From Streptomyces spongiicola (GTDB lineage: Bacteria > Actinomycetota > Actinomycetes > Streptomycetales > Streptomycetaceae): 64,000 nucleotides of DNA. Position numbers and translations under genes: made by a program. Below, piece after piece: positions 1-8,914 of this stretch. Below the pieces are notes generated by a model. It saw nothing but the letters and a program-made list of their open reading frames with translations. It did not search any database and was not told where the DNA came from. How positions within the stretch are numbered: position 1 is the first letter of the stretch; every line of letters starts with the position of its first letter. The DNA lies in NCBI RefSeq assembly GCF_003122365.1, contig NZ_CP029254.1, positions 1,751,001-1,815,000 on the forward strand, given 5' to 3'.

Positions 1-1
1 G

Positions 2-55
2 CCGGCGGTGCTGCAGGACGCCGGTACCGACGCTGCGGAGACGGCACCGGTGTGA
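2..55 (+). CDS. C-terminal tail of an upstream gene (partial)
   Basis: An open frame enters from the left edge and ends at TGA at 53-55, giving a short Ala/Pro/Thr-rich tail (…ETAPV). Nothing in 17 residues identifies the protein. In Streptomyces the gene beside cebR is often ornA (oligoribonuclease), so that is a positional guess only. The frame may also be spurious. Confidence 0.3.
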   Translation, partial: PAVLQDAGTDAAETAPV

Positions 56-267
56 GACCGGTGTCCCGGTGGCTCGGCTTCCTGACCGGGCCCGGTCGCG
101 CCGTCGCGCGGCCCGCGCCGGGACACTCGGCCGCTGACCCAAACCGCGGGCCCGGGCCGCCGGCTTCGGGCCGCGCGCTTCGGCCGCTGACCGGGACCAC
201 GGGAGATCGCACGTCGCGGGAAGATCCGAGGCCGCGGGAGACCGCATGTCGCGGGGCATCCCGGCCG

Positions 268-1365
268 CTACGAGGAGTCCCTGACCACCAGCTCGGTCGG
301 CAGGACGATCCTCGGCCGCTCCGGGCCGCCGCGGTCGGCGATCTCCCTCAGCAGCAGGCCCGCCATCGTACGGCCCATCTCCTCGATGGGCTGACGGACG
401 CTGGTGAGGGCCGGATCCATGTGGCGGGCCACGGCGGAGTCGTCGAAGCCGACCAGGGCCACGTCGTCCGGAATGCGCCGGCCCGCTTCGCGCAGCACCT
501 GGCGGGCACCCGCGGCCATGACGTCCGAGGCGGCGAAGACCGCGTCCAGCGAGGGGCAGCGGTCCAGCAGTGCGCGCATCGCACGGCGGCCGCCCTCCTC
601 GGTGAAGTCGGCGCGCTCCACCAGCCGTTCGTCGGGCGGCGCGCCGGACTCCGCGAGCGCCTCCCGGTAGCCTTCCAGGCGGCACTGGGCTGCGTAGACG
701 TCGAGGCGTCCCGTGATCGTCGCGATGGTCCGGCGGCCACGGGCCAGCAGGTGGACGACGGCGGCGCGGCCGCCTCCGGTGTTGTCGGAGTCGACGGCGG
801 CGAGGGGGTCGTCGGCCGAGCGGCGGCCGCTGATCACTGCGGGGATGCCCAACTGCTCCAGCAGATCGGGCAGCGGGTCGTCGGCGTGCACCGACACCAG
901 CAGCACACCGTCGACCCGGCCGGCCGCGAGGTAGCCGGCCAGCCTGCGGCGCTCCCGGTCCGAACCCGCGAAGGTGAGCAGCAGTTGCATGTCGGTGTCG
1001 GCGAGGGCCGCGCCGACACCGCGCACGATGTCGGAGAAGTACGGCTCGGCGAAGAACCGCGCCTCGGACTCGGGGACGACCAGTGCGATGGCGTCGGTGC
1101 GGTTGGCGGCGAGCGCGCGGGCGGCACGGTTGGGTACGTAGCCGAGTTCGGCGACGGCGGCCTCGACGGCGGCGCGGGTCGTGTCACTCACCCGTGGCGA
1201 ACCGTTGATCACCCGGGAGACCGTGCCCCGGCCCACGCCTGCCCGGGCGGCGACCTCCTCGAGGGTCGGCCTGCCCCCGCCGCGTCCCGAGCCCCTGGCC
1301 CCGCCCGGGGAGACCGTGCGCGCCCCGCCCCCCGCGGGGGTACCGGAATCCCGGCGACCCACCAT
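268..1365 (-). CDS. cebR: LacI-family repressor of cellobiose utilisation, CebR-like
   Basis: The 365-residue protein has a LacI helix-turn-helix at about residues 33-80 (PTLEEVAARAGVGRGTVSR… VINGS hinge) followed by a periplasmic-binding-protein-like sensor domain. The ATG at 1365 is preceded by GGGAGG at good spacing. The first ~30 residues are a Gly/Arg-rich extension before the HTH. It is divergent from a sugar ABC importer and GH1 beta-glucosidase, and a perfect CebR-type box lies between them. In characterised streptomycetes CebR represses cebEFG and bglC until cello-oligosaccharides release it. The assignment rests on family, operator and gene order together; the repressed state and inducer are inferred. 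Confidence 0.93.
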   Translation of the reverse strand: MVGRRDSGTPAGGGARTVSPGGARGSGRGGGRPTLEEVAARAGVGRGTVSRVINGSPRVSDTTRAAVEAAVAELGYVPNRAARALAANRTDAIALVVPESEARFFAEPYFSDIVRGVGAALADTDMQLLLTFAGSDRERRRLAGYLAAGRVDGVLLVSVHADDPLPDLLEQLGIPAVISGRRSADDPLAAVDSDNTGGGRAAVVHLLARGRRTIATITGRLDVYAAQCRLEGYREALAESGAPPDERLVERADFTEEGGRRAMRALLDRCPSLDAVFAASDVMAAGARQVLREAGRRIPDDVALVGFDDSAVARHMDPALTSVRQPIEEMGRTMAGLLLREIADRGGPERPRIVLPTELVVRDSS

Positions 1366-1414
1366 GATCCGCCTCCCGTCCTCCCTGTCCCGAGAACACT
1401 ACGCGCAGGAAGTC

Positions 1415-1420
1415 TTGACA
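1415..1420 (+). promoter_or_regulatory. possible -35 element of cebE promoter
   Basis: A perfect TTGACA hexamer lies 39 bp upstream of the CebR box and 171 bp upstream of cebE. No convincing -10 hexamer is visible 16-18 bp downstream, so this is only a candidate. Confidence 0.3.
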
Positions 1421-1458
1421 GTCCCGCGTGAAGCCGCAACCCTTCAACCCATCACAGA

Positions 1459-1472
1459 TGGGAGCGCTCCCA
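1459..1472. promoter_or_regulatory. CebR operator (14-bp palindrome)
   Basis: TGGGAGCGCTCCCA is a perfect 14-bp palindrome and matches the operator consensus reported for Streptomyces CebR. It sits between cebR (start 1365) and cebE (start 1591), so it could control both directions. I found no second full copy in front of bglC, only a half-like GGGAGC at about 4991. Confidence 0.92.
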
Positions 1473-1590
1473 CTCTCCCCGGCCCCTTCACAACCCGTAC
1501 GTTCCGGCCCGAGCCGCAGCTTCACCCCATCGGCACAGCACACCGGAGGAGTCGGCGGGGGTCGGCACGTCAGGGCACTAGGAGGACGCA

Positions 1591-2901
1591 ATGCGCAGGA
1601 CCGTAATCCTGGCGGTCGTCGCGGCACTGGGCGCCGGGCTGCTCGCCGGCTGCGCCGAGGACGGCGAGACCACCGGCAGATCCGCCGACGGCGGGGGCGG
1701 CGGCAAGGGCAGGACCACCCTCACCGTGGGAGTCTTCGGGGCCTTCGGCTTCAAGGAGGCCGGGCTCTACGACGAGTACATGAAGCTCAACGAGCACATC
1801 GAGATCAAGCAGACCTCGATCGAGCGCAACGAGAACTACTACCCGCAGCTGCTCACCCACCTGGGCACCGGCAGCGGCCTCGCGGACATCCAGGCCGTCG
1901 AGGTCAACAACATCGCCGAGATCACCGCCACCCAGGCGGACAAGCTCGTCGACCTCGGCGGGACCGAGGGCGTCAGCAAGGACGCGTTCCTGCCGTGGAA
2001 GTGGGCGCAGGCCACGTCCGGGGACGGGAAGACCGTCGGGCTCGGCACCGACATCGGCCCACAGGGCATCTGCTACCGCAAGGACCTCTTCGCCGAGGCG
2101 GGACTGCCGACCGACCGCGAGGCCGTCGGCAGGCTCTGGGCCGGTGACTGGGGCAAGTACCTGGCGGCAGGCAGGCAGTTCAAGGCCAAGGCGTCCAAGG
2201 GCACCGCCTTCGTGGACTCCGCGTCCGGGATCATGGCCGCGGTCACCGGCGGCAGCGCCAAGCGCTTCTACGACGAGAACGGCGAGGTCGTGTACAAGAC
2301 CAGCCCTGCCGTGAAGGAGGCCTGGGACATCGCCGCCGCCTTCGCGACCGAGGGACTGACCGGCAGGCTCCAGCAGTTCACCCCCGCCTGGGACCAGGGC
2401 TACGCCAACGGCACCTTCGCCACGGTCTCCTGCCCGGCGTGGATGCTCGGCTACATCCAGGACAAGAGCGGAGCGGCCGGGAAGGGCAAGTGGGACGTCG
2501 CGCCCGCGCCGAAGCCCAGCAACTGGGGCGGTTCGTTCCTGACGGTGCCCAAGGCGGGCAGGAACACCACCGAGGCGGCGAAGCTCGCGGCCTGGCTGAC
2601 CGCACCCGAGCAGCAGGCGAAGCTCTTCGAGAAGCGCGGCAGCTTCCCCAGCGCCAGGGCCGCCTACTCGCTGCCCGCCGTGTCCGGCGCCACCCACGAG
2701 TACTTCGGCGGCGCCCCGATCGGCGAGATCTTCTCCCGGGCCGCCGAGGGCATCCCCGTCACGATCCTCGGCCCCAAGGACCTGGTGATCGCCCAGAACC
2801 TCGCCGACATCGGGATGCTCCAGGTCGACCAGAAGGGCCGGTCCTCCGAGGAGGGCTGGAAGGCCGCCGTGAAGGCCATCGACAACGCGCTGGACCAGTG
2901 A
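1591..2901 (+). CDS. cebE: cellobiose/cello-oligosaccharide ABC transporter substrate-binding lipoprotein
   Basis: This is a 436-residue family 1 extracellular solute-binding protein. A signal peptide ends in the lipobox LLAGC (Cys about residue 21), so it should be lipid-anchored outside the membrane. The ATG is preceded by AGGAGG, 6 nt upstream. It is first in an operon with two permease genes and a GH1 enzyme and lies downstream of a CebR box, which fits CebE, the binding protein for cellobiose/cellotriose. Length and domain layout are normal for the family. No ATPase gene is present; in streptomycetes the shared ATPase MsiK, encoded elsewhere, serves this importer. Confidence 0.92.
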   Translation: MRRTVILAVVAALGAGLLAGCAEDGETTGRSADGGGGGKGRTTLTVGVFGAFGFKEAGLYDEYMKLNEHIEIKQTSIERNENYYPQLLTHLGTGSGLADIQAVEVNNIAEITATQADKLVDLGGTEGVSKDAFLPWKWAQATSGDGKTVGLGTDIGPQGICYRKDLFAEAGLPTDREAVGRLWAGDWGKYLAAGRQFKAKASKGTAFVDSASGIMAAVTGGSAKRFYDENGEVVYKTSPAVKEAWDIAAAFATEGLTGRLQQFTPAWDQGYANGTFATVSCPAWMLGYIQDKSGAAGKGKWDVAPAPKPSNWGGSFLTVPKAGRNTTEAAKLAAWLTAPEQQAKLFEKRGSFPSARAAYSLPAVSGATHEYFGGAPIGEIFSRAAEGIPVTILGPKDLVIAQNLADIGMLQVDQKGRSSEEGWKAAVKAIDNALDQ

Positions 2902-3938
2902 CCGGACGGATGACACCAGTGACCGGCACGGCCAGTGGCACCGCTGCCACCGCGCCCTCCGCGGAGGGGGGCGCGGCCCCGGAGCGGCGGCCCGGGACCC
3001 GGGGCCTCGCCGCGGCGGAGCGCCGCCGGGAGCGGCGCAGCCGCTGGTACCGGCGGGATGTGCGGTGGAGCCCGTACGCCTTCGTCGCACCCTTCTTCCT
3101 GTTCTTCGCGGCCTTCGGGCTGTTCCCGCTGCTCTACACCGGCTGGGCGTCGCTGCACCGGGTGGAGCTGACGGCCCCGACCGACATGGAGTGGGTGGGC
3201 CTGCGGAACTTCGCGCGGCTGCTGGAGGACGAGTTCTTCTGGAACGCGCTGAAGAACACCTTCACCATCGGGGTCGTCTCCACTGTCCCTCAGCTGCTGA
3301 TCGCCCTGGGCATCGCCCATCTGCTGAACTACAAGCTGCGCGGCTCGATGTTCTTCCGGGTCGCGGCGCTCACCCCGTACGCGACGTCCGTCGCGGCTGC
3401 CACGCTCGTCTTCGTCCTGATGTTCGGGCGGGACTACGGCATGGTCAACTGGGCGCTGGGGCTGGCCGGGGTGGAGCCGGTCGACTGGCAGAACGGCGAG
3501 TGGACCTCGCAGATCGCCGTCTCGACGATCGTCGTCTGGCGCTGGACCGGCTACAACGCCCTGATCTATCTGGCGGCGATGCAGGCGGTCCCGAACGACC
3601 TGTACGAGTCCGCGGCGCTCGACGGGGCCTCCCGCTGGCAGCAGTTCGTGCATGTGACCATCCCGTCGCTGCGGCCGACGATCCTGTTCACCTGCGTCGT
3701 GTCGACCATCGGCGCCACCCAGCTGTTCGGCGAGCCGCTGCTGTTCAACGGGGGCGGCGGCGCCACGGGCGGGGCCGACCACCAGTTCCAGACGCTCGGG
3801 CTGTACCTGTACGAGCAGGGCTGGGTGAACCTCCATCTCGGCCGGGCCTCCGCCATCGCCTGGACGATGTTCCTGATCCTGCTGCTGATCGGCGCGGTGA
3901 ACTGGCTGATCGTCCGCCGGCTCCGCAAGAGCACCTAG
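2898..3938 (+). CDS. cebF: cellobiose ABC transporter permease 1
   Basis: This MalF-type inner-membrane permease has about six hydrophobic segments and the EAA-type loop (ESAALDGASRWQQFVHVTIP) that docks the ATPase. The GTG at 2898 overlaps the cebE stop as GTGA, implying translational coupling. ATG 2910 and GTG 2919 are alternative starts because the N-terminal ~45 residues are a low-complexity cytoplasmic extension rich in Ala/Arg. The gene is followed 9 nt later by cebG. Together with CebE, CebG and MsiK it should import cello-oligosaccharides. Confidence 0.9.
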   Translation: MTGRMTPVTGTASGTAATAPSAEGGAAPERRPGTRGLAAAERRRERRSRWYRRDVRWSPYAFVAPFFLFFAAFGLFPLLYTGWASLHRVELTAPTDMEWVGLRNFARLLEDEFFWNALKNTFTIGVVSTVPQLLIALGIAHLLNYKLRGSMFFRVAALTPYATSVAAATLVFVLMFGRDYGMVNWALGLAGVEPVDWQNGEWTSQIAVSTIVVWRWTGYNALIYLAAMQAVPNDLYESAALDGASRWQQFVHVTIPSLRPTILFTCVVSTIGATQLFGEPLLFNGGGGATGGADHQFQTLGLYLYEQGWVNLHLGRASAIAWTMFLILLLIGAVNWLIVRRLRKST

Positions 3939-3947
3939 GGGGCTGAC

Positions 3948-4856
3948 ATGCCGACGACCACCGGAGAACCGACCACCACCGGGCCCACGGCCACCGGGCC
4001 CGCCGCCGTCCGGCGCCCCCGGATCCGCGCCGGCAGGCAGCTGCACGGCGGACGCGTCACCTACGCCGTGCTGACCCTGTTCACCCTGGGTTCGCTCTTC
4101 CCGCTCGTGTGGACGGCGATCGCGGCGTCCCGCACCAACGGCCGCCTCGCCCAGACTCCCCCGCCCTTCTGGTTCGGCGGGAACCTCTTCAAGAACCTCC
4201 AGATCGCCTGGACCGACGCCAACATGGGCACGGCGCTGCTCAACACCACGGTCGTGGCGGGAACCGTCGCCGCCGGCACCGTGGTCTTCTCGACCCTCGC
4301 CGGGTTCGCCTTCGCCAAGCTCCGCTTCCGGTTCAAGAACCTGCTGATGCTGCTGGTGATCGGCACGATGATGGTGCCGCCGCAGCTCAGCGTCGTCCCG
4401 CTGTACATGCTGATCGCGGAGCTGTCCTGGACCGACCGGCTGCAGTCCGTCATCCTGCCCACGCTCGTCAGCGCCTTCGGCGTGTTCTTCATGCGGCAGT
4501 ACCTGAGCGAGGCGCTGCCGAGCGAGGTGATCGAGGCGGCCCGGGTGGACGGGGCGAGCAGCTGGCGCGTCGTGTGGCACGTGGTCTTCCCCGCCGCCCG
4601 GCCCGCGATGGCGGTCCTCGGCATGCTCACCTTCGTGATGGCGTGGAACGACTTCTTCTGGCCGATCATCGCGCTCACCCAGAACGGCAGCCCCACGGTC
4701 CAGGTGGCGCTCACCGGACTGGGCCGCGGCTACATCCCCGACCAGTCCGTGATCATGGCCGGTGCGCTGCTGGGCACGCTGCCGCTGCTGCTCGCCTTCG
4801 TGGTCTTCGGCAGACAGATCGTCGGCGGCATCATGCAGGGCGCGGTCAAGGGCTGA
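3948..4856 (+). CDS. cebG: cellobiose ABC transporter permease 2
   Basis: A 302-residue MalG-type permease with six predicted membrane spans and the EAA loop (EAARVDGASSWRVVWHVVFP). The ATG at 3948 follows a GGGGG ribosome-binding site 9 nt after the cebF stop. The first ~25 residues are a Thr/Pro/Gly-rich stretch not typical of MalG cores. It is the partner of CebF in the CebEFG importer. Confidence 0.92.
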   Translation: MPTTTGEPTTTGPTATGPAAVRRPRIRAGRQLHGGRVTYAVLTLFTLGSLFPLVWTAIAASRTNGRLAQTPPPFWFGGNLFKNLQIAWTDANMGTALLNTTVVAGTVAAGTVVFSTLAGFAFAKLRFRFKNLLMLLVIGTMMVPPQLSVVPLYMLIAELSWTDRLQSVILPTLVSAFGVFFMRQYLSEALPSEVIEAARVDGASSWRVVWHVVFPAARPAMAVLGMLTFVMAWNDFFWPIIALTQNGSPTVQVALTGLGRGYIPDQSVIMAGALLGTLPLLLAFVVFGRQIVGGIMQGAVKG

Positions 4857-4865
4857 CAGCCGCAT

Positions 4866-4985
4866 CCGTTTCCCTTTCCCCTCCCTTTCCCTTCGCGTCT
4901 CCCTCGCGCCTCCCTCGCGTCTCCCTCGCACCTCCATCCCTTCTCCTTCGCGTCTTCTTCGCGTCTCCTTCGCGTCTCCTTCGCA
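4866..4985 (+). repeat. polypyrimidine tract with ~10-bp imperfect repeats between cebG and bglC
   Basis: About 120 bp are almost purely C and T on the plus strand, built from imperfect units such as CGTCTCCCTCG and CGCGTCTCCTT. No gene is visible here. bglC begins 19 bp after the tract, so its leader RNA would be strongly pyrimidine-rich if transcribed from cebE. Confidence 0.8.
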
Positions 4986-5003
4986 CACAACGGGAGCTTC
5001 TTC

Positions 5004-6407
5004 ATGTCCGTCAGCTTTCCGCCCGGCTTCCTGTGGGGCACCGCCACCGCCGCCTACCAGATCGAGGGAGCCGTGCGGGAGGGCGGCCGCACACCGTCGA
5101 TCTGGGACACCTTCAGCCACACACCGGGCAAGGTGGAGAACGGGGACACCGGTGACGTGGCCGTGGACCACTTCCACCGCCGCGCGGACGACGTCCGGCT
5201 CATGTCCGGGCTCGGCGTCAACGCCTACCGCTTCTCGGTCTCCTGGCCGCGGGTCCAGCCGACCGGCCGGGGCCCGGCCGTCCAGCGGGGACTCGACTTC
5301 TACCGGGCGCTCGTCGACGATCTGCTGGACCACGGGATCACGCCCGTACTGACCCTGTACCACTGGGACCTGCCGCAGGAGCTGGAGGCGGTCGGCGGCT
5401 GGCCGGAGCGGGACACCGCGCACCGGTTCGCCGACTACGCCCGTATCGTCGCCGAGGCGCTGGGCGACCGGGTGGATCGCTGGACCACTCTCAACGAGCC
5501 CTGGTGCAGCGCCTTCCTGGGATACGCCTCCGGGGTGCACGCCCCGGGCCGCACCGACCCGGTGGCCGCCCTCCGCGCCGCGCACCATCTGAACCTGGGC
5601 CACGGGCTGGCCGCCCAGGCCCTGCGCACCGCCCTGCCCGCCCGCGGCAAGGTCTCGGTGAGCATCAACCCCAGCGCGGTCAGGGCCAGAACGGACTCCG
5701 AGGCGGACCTGGACGCCCGGCGGAGGATCGACGCGCTGGCCAACCGCGTCTTCACCGACCCGATGCTGCACGGCGCGTACCCCGCCGACCTGCTGTCGGA
5801 CACGGAACACCTCACGGACTGGTCCTTCGTCCACGGCGACGACCTGGCCGTCATCCGGCACCCCCTCGACTCGCTGGGCATCAACTACTACTCACCGTCA
5901 GTTGTATCGGCCGCCACTGACAGTGACGTCCCGCCCGAGCGGAACGACGGCCACGGCGGCACGCGGTCCCCCTGGCCGGGCGCCGACGGGGTCGCCTTCC
6001 ACCAGGCGCCGGGGGACGTCACGGACATGGGCTGGCCGGTCGACCCGACGGGCCTGTACGACCTGCTGATGCGCTACACCCGGGAAGCACCGGGGCTGCC
6101 GCTCGTGATCACCGAGAACGGCGCCGCGTACCCCGACAAGCCCGGGTACGACGGGACGGTCCACGACCCGGAGCGGATCCGCTACCTCCACGGCCACCTC
6201 TCCGCCGTGCACCGCGCGATGACCGACGGCGCCGACGTCCGGGGCTACTTCCTGTGGTCCCTGATGGACAACTTCGAGTGGGCGTACGGCTACGGAAAGC
6301 GCTTCGGCGCGGTGTACGTCGACTACGACACCCAGGCACGCGTCCCGAAGTCCAGCGCCCGCTGGTACGCCGAGCTGGCGCGGACGGGCGTCCTCCCCGA
6401 CTGCTGA
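5004..6407 (+). CDS. bglC: GH1 beta-glucosidase (cellobiose hydrolase)
   Basis: A 467-residue glycoside hydrolase family 1 enzyme without signal peptide, so intracellular. The acid/base Glu is in TLNEPW (Glu165) and the nucleophile Glu in ITENGA (Glu371). The N-terminal [14 protein letters not shown] motif is also typical. It should split imported cellobiose and short cello-oligosaccharides to glucose, the last step of the ceb pathway. It lies 147 bp after cebG with no strong CebR box of its own visible. It may be co-transcribed with cebEFG or use a promoter hidden in the pyrimidine tract. Confidence 0.93.
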   Translation: MSVSFPPGFLWGTATAAYQIEGAVREGGRTPSIWDTFSHTPGKVENGDTGDVAVDHFHRRADDVRLMSGLGVNAYRFSVSWPRVQPTGRGPAVQRGLDFYRALVDDLLDHGITPVLTLYHWDLPQELEAVGGWPERDTAHRFADYARIVAEALGDRVDRWTTLNEPWCSAFLGYASGVHAPGRTDPVAALRAAHHLNLGHGLAAQALRTALPARGKVSVSINPSAVRARTDSEADLDARRRIDALANRVFTDPMLHGAYPADLLSDTEHLTDWSFVHGDDLAVIRHPLDSLGINYYSPSVVSAATDSDVPPERNDGHGGTRSPWPGADGVAFHQAPGDVTDMGWPVDPTGLYDLLMRYTREAPGLPLVITENGAAYPDKPGYDGTVHDPERIRYLHGHLSAVHRAMTDGADVRGYFLWSLMDNFEWAYGYGKRFGAVYVDYDTQARVPKSSARWYAELARTGVLPDC

Positions 6408-6751
6408 CCCCCGGCACCGCGGCGCGCGCCCCGGCCGGGAGGAGTCCGAGTCGCGCGCCTGCCGGGAGGAGCCACCGGCCGGGGCGCACTGCGGGAGGAG
6501 CCACCGGCCAGGGCGCGCTGCGGGAGGCATGCCGTACGGGGCGCACTGCGGGAGGAGTGCCGTACGGCCGCGTGGGTGAGCGCCCGCCGTGCTGCCGCGC
6601 ACACGCTGCACGGCCCCCCCGCACCGGAACGCGATACGGCGCCGCACCCCCGGCACCCCCGGCACCCCCGGCACCCCCGGCACCCCCGGCACCCCCGGTA
6701 CCGCGCCGTCGCGTCCGCACCCCGGCACCGCGCCGTCGCGTCCGCACGGCC
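6408..6751. repeat. non-coding gap with short tandem repeats
   Basis: No gene is supported. The left part has imperfect repeats of GCACTGCGGGAGGAG. At 6644-6697 there are six perfect copies of the 9-bp unit GCACCCCCG, followed by a ~20-bp direct duplication containing CGCGCCGTCGCGTCCGCAC. The convergent genes bglC and the histidine kinase end on either side. Confidence 0.7.
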
Positions 6752-8161
6752 TCACACCGACGCGCCCCTCCGGCCCCCGGAACCGCCCCTGCCACGCCGC
6801 CTGGCGCGCTGCCCGAGCCGGCCCTCAGAGCCTTTCACGGGGCTGCCGAGCCCGATCCAGACCCGGACCTCCGTACCGCCCAGCACCGAGTGCCCGATGC
6901 GCACATCGCCACCGGTCGACTCGGCGACCCGCCGCACGATGTCCAGGCCGAGCCCCGTCGACCCGGCCGTGGCACCGCTGTTGCCGCGGGTCAGGGCCGC
7001 CTCCGGGTCCGCTATGCCGGGGCCGGCGTCCGAGACGAGCACGATCACGGCGTCCTCGCCGTTGTGCACGTCCACCGAGAAGGCGGTGCCCTCCGGTGTG
7101 TGGCGGAAGACGTTGCCGAGCAGCGCGTCCAGGGCGGCGGCGAGTTCGGGCCCGGCCACGGGCACCCGCACCGGGCGGTGCACGCCCGCGAGGCGCACCC
7201 TGCGCTCCTCGTCCTCGGCGAGGGCCGACCAGAACCCCATGCGCTCCCGCACGACTTCGGAGACGTCGCAGCCCGCGCCCGGTCCGGCCGCCCGGGTCTG
7301 GGGCTTGGCCTCGCGCGCCGTACGGATGATCGTGTCGACCTCGCGCTCCAGCTGCTCGACGGCGGCCCTGGTCTGGTCGGCCGCCGGTCCCGTGCCCAGC
7401 GAGGCGGCGTTGAGCCGGAGCACCGTCAGCGGGGTGCGCAGCCGGTGCGACAGATCGGCCGCCAGCTCGCGTTCGTTGGCGAGCAGCTGCACGACCTGGT
7501 CGGCCATGGAGTTGAACGCGACGGCGGCGGAACGCAGTTCGGTGGGCCCTTCTTCGGGCACCCTGGCCCCCAGCCGCCCTTCGCCGAGGTCGTGCGCGGC
7601 GCCCGCGAGCCGCTGGGCCGGGCGCACCATCCGCGCCCCGAGCCGGTCGGCCACGGCGACGGAGCCGACTACCAGCGCCGCACCGACGCCCGCGAGCACC
7701 AGCCAGGCGGTGGCGACGCCGGTGCCGACCTCGGACTCCGGAACGTACACCTCGACGACCGCGATCCTCCCCGACCCGAGCGCGGTGGGCTGGAGCAGCG
7801 CGGAGCCGTCGGCGACGTCCGTGACGGAGGCGCGGCCGATCCGCTGGGTGGTGGCGAGGTCCCTGACGGCGGCCCGCCGGGTGCCGATCTCCAGCTTCCG
7901 GCCGCCGGTCTCGTCCGAGGCGGGGACGTGCACGGCCATCCGCCCGGCCGCCCCGGCCTGTGTGGAGGCCACGGCCCGCTCCAGCTGGTCCCGGTCGGTG
8001 GTGATGGACAGCGTCGGGCCGATCGCGGCGGCCTGCCGCTCGGCGTTGGCGAAGGCCCGGTCCCTGGCCATCTCCTGGATGACGAGTCCGAGCGGTACGG
8101 CGAAGGCCAGCACGACCATCGTGGTGACCGCCAGGGAGACCCTGACCAGGGCCCACCTCAT
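6752..8161 (-). CDS. sensor histidine kinase
   Basis: A 469-residue membrane kinase: an N-terminal membrane segment (residues ~7-27), an extracytoplasmic sensor region, a second membrane segment (~170-190), HAMP, then HisKA with the phospho-acceptor His239 in the SHRLRTPL box. The HATPase domain has the N box (GNVFRHTPEG), the G1 box (SDAGPGIAD) and the G2 region ending STGLGLDIVRR. Its ATG overlaps the stop of the response-regulator gene by ATGA, so the two are coupled. The C-terminal ~25 residues are a basic Gly/Arg tail. The signal is unknown. Confidence 0.93.
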   Translation of the reverse strand: MRWALVRVSLAVTTMVVLAFAVPLGLVIQEMARDRAFANAERQAAAIGPTLSITTDRDQLERAVASTQAGAAGRMAVHVPASDETGGRKLEIGTRRAAVRDLATTQRIGRASVTDVADGSALLQPTALGSGRIAVVEVYVPESEVGTGVATAWLVLAGVGAALVVGSVAVADRLGARMVRPAQRLAGAAHDLGEGRLGARVPEEGPTELRSAAVAFNSMADQVVQLLANERELAADLSHRLRTPLTVLRLNAASLGTGPAADQTRAAVEQLEREVDTIIRTAREAKPQTRAAGPGAGCDVSEVVRERMGFWSALAEDEERRVRLAGVHRPVRVPVAGPELAAALDALLGNVFRHTPEGTAFSVDVHNGEDAVIVLVSDAGPGIADPEAALTRGNSGATAGSTGLGLDIVRRVAESTGGDVRIGHSVLGGTEVRVWIGLGSPVKGSEGRLGQRARRRGRGGSGGRRGASV

Positions 8162-8847
8162 GCCGGCGGCTCCAGTTTCACCCCGACGCCGCGAAGGGTG
8201 TGCAGATAGCGGGGGCGCGCCGCGGTCTCCCCCAGCTTCCGCCGCAGCCAGGACAGATGCACGTCGATGGTCTGGTCGTCCCCGTAGGACTGCTGCCACA
8301 CCTCGGCGAGCAGTTCCCTGCGGGGCACCACGACGCCGGGGCGCCCGGCGAGGAAGGCGAGCAGGTCGAACTCGCGCCGGGTCAGGTCGAGCCGGTTGCC
8401 GTCGAGCTCCGCCTGGCGGCGGAGAGGGTCGACGGACAGACCGCCGACCCGGATGGCCCTGCCGGGCGGGGCCTCGCCGGCGGCGGCACGCGACCGGCGC
8501 AGCACGGCCGACACCCGCGCCGACAGGTGCTCCACCGAGAACGGCTTGGTGAGGTAGTCGTCCGCGCCGTCGTTGAGGAGCCGCACGATCTCCGCCTCCT
8601 CGTCCCGCGCGGTCGCGATGATCACCGGTACGTCGGTGATGCCGCGGAGCATCTTCAGCGCCTCGGCACCGTCGAGATCAGGCAGCCCGAGGTCGAGAAT
8701 GACCACGTCGAACCGGAAATGGGCCACTTCGCGCAGCGCCTCCAGGGCCGTCCCGACGCTCCTGACGCTGTGAGAGGCCTCGGTCAAGTGCCTGATGAGG
8801 GCGGAGCGCACGAACTGGTCGTCCTCGACCACGAGCACACTTGCCAT
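8158..8847 (-). CDS. OmpR-family response regulator
   Basis: A 229-residue regulator: receiver domain with acidic pocket EDD (8-10), phospho-acceptor Asp52 in ILDLGLPD and conserved Lys in LTKPF, then a winged-helix DNA-binding domain ending in RYLHTLRGVGVKLEPP. It is the first gene of a two-gene unit with the histidine kinase. The MASVLVVEDD start fits the family; an in-frame extension further upstream is low complexity and rejected. Targets are unknown. The divergently oriented secreted-protein gene at 8915 is an obvious candidate. Confidence 0.93.
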   Translation of the reverse strand: MASVLVVEDDQFVRSALIRHLTEASHSVRSVGTALEALREVAHFRFDVVILDLGLPDLDGAEALKMLRGITDVPVIIATARDEEAEIVRLLNDGADDYLTKPFSVEHLSARVSAVLRRSRAAAGEAPPGRAIRVGGLSVDPLRRQAELDGNRLDLTRREFDLLAFLAGRPGVVVPRRELLAEVWQQSYGDDQTIDVHLSWLRRKLGETAARPRYLHTLRGVGVKLEPPA

Positions 8848-8914
8848 GGGCCGCACCGTACGCCATCCGGAGTAACGGAGTCCCCCGGGACAGGAGCCGG
8901 GGCCGTAGTGCACT

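Noticed and set aside
52..1431. Plus-strand open frame opposite cebR
   Set aside because: Antisense to a clear LacI regulator; no motif, no ribosome-binding site.
2664..5861. Very long minus-strand open frame (about 1065 codons) opposite cebE-cebF-cebG-bglC
   Set aside because: It is the antisense of four well-recognised genes, has His/Gly/Arg-rich composition with no domain, and arises from GC-rich third-position bias.
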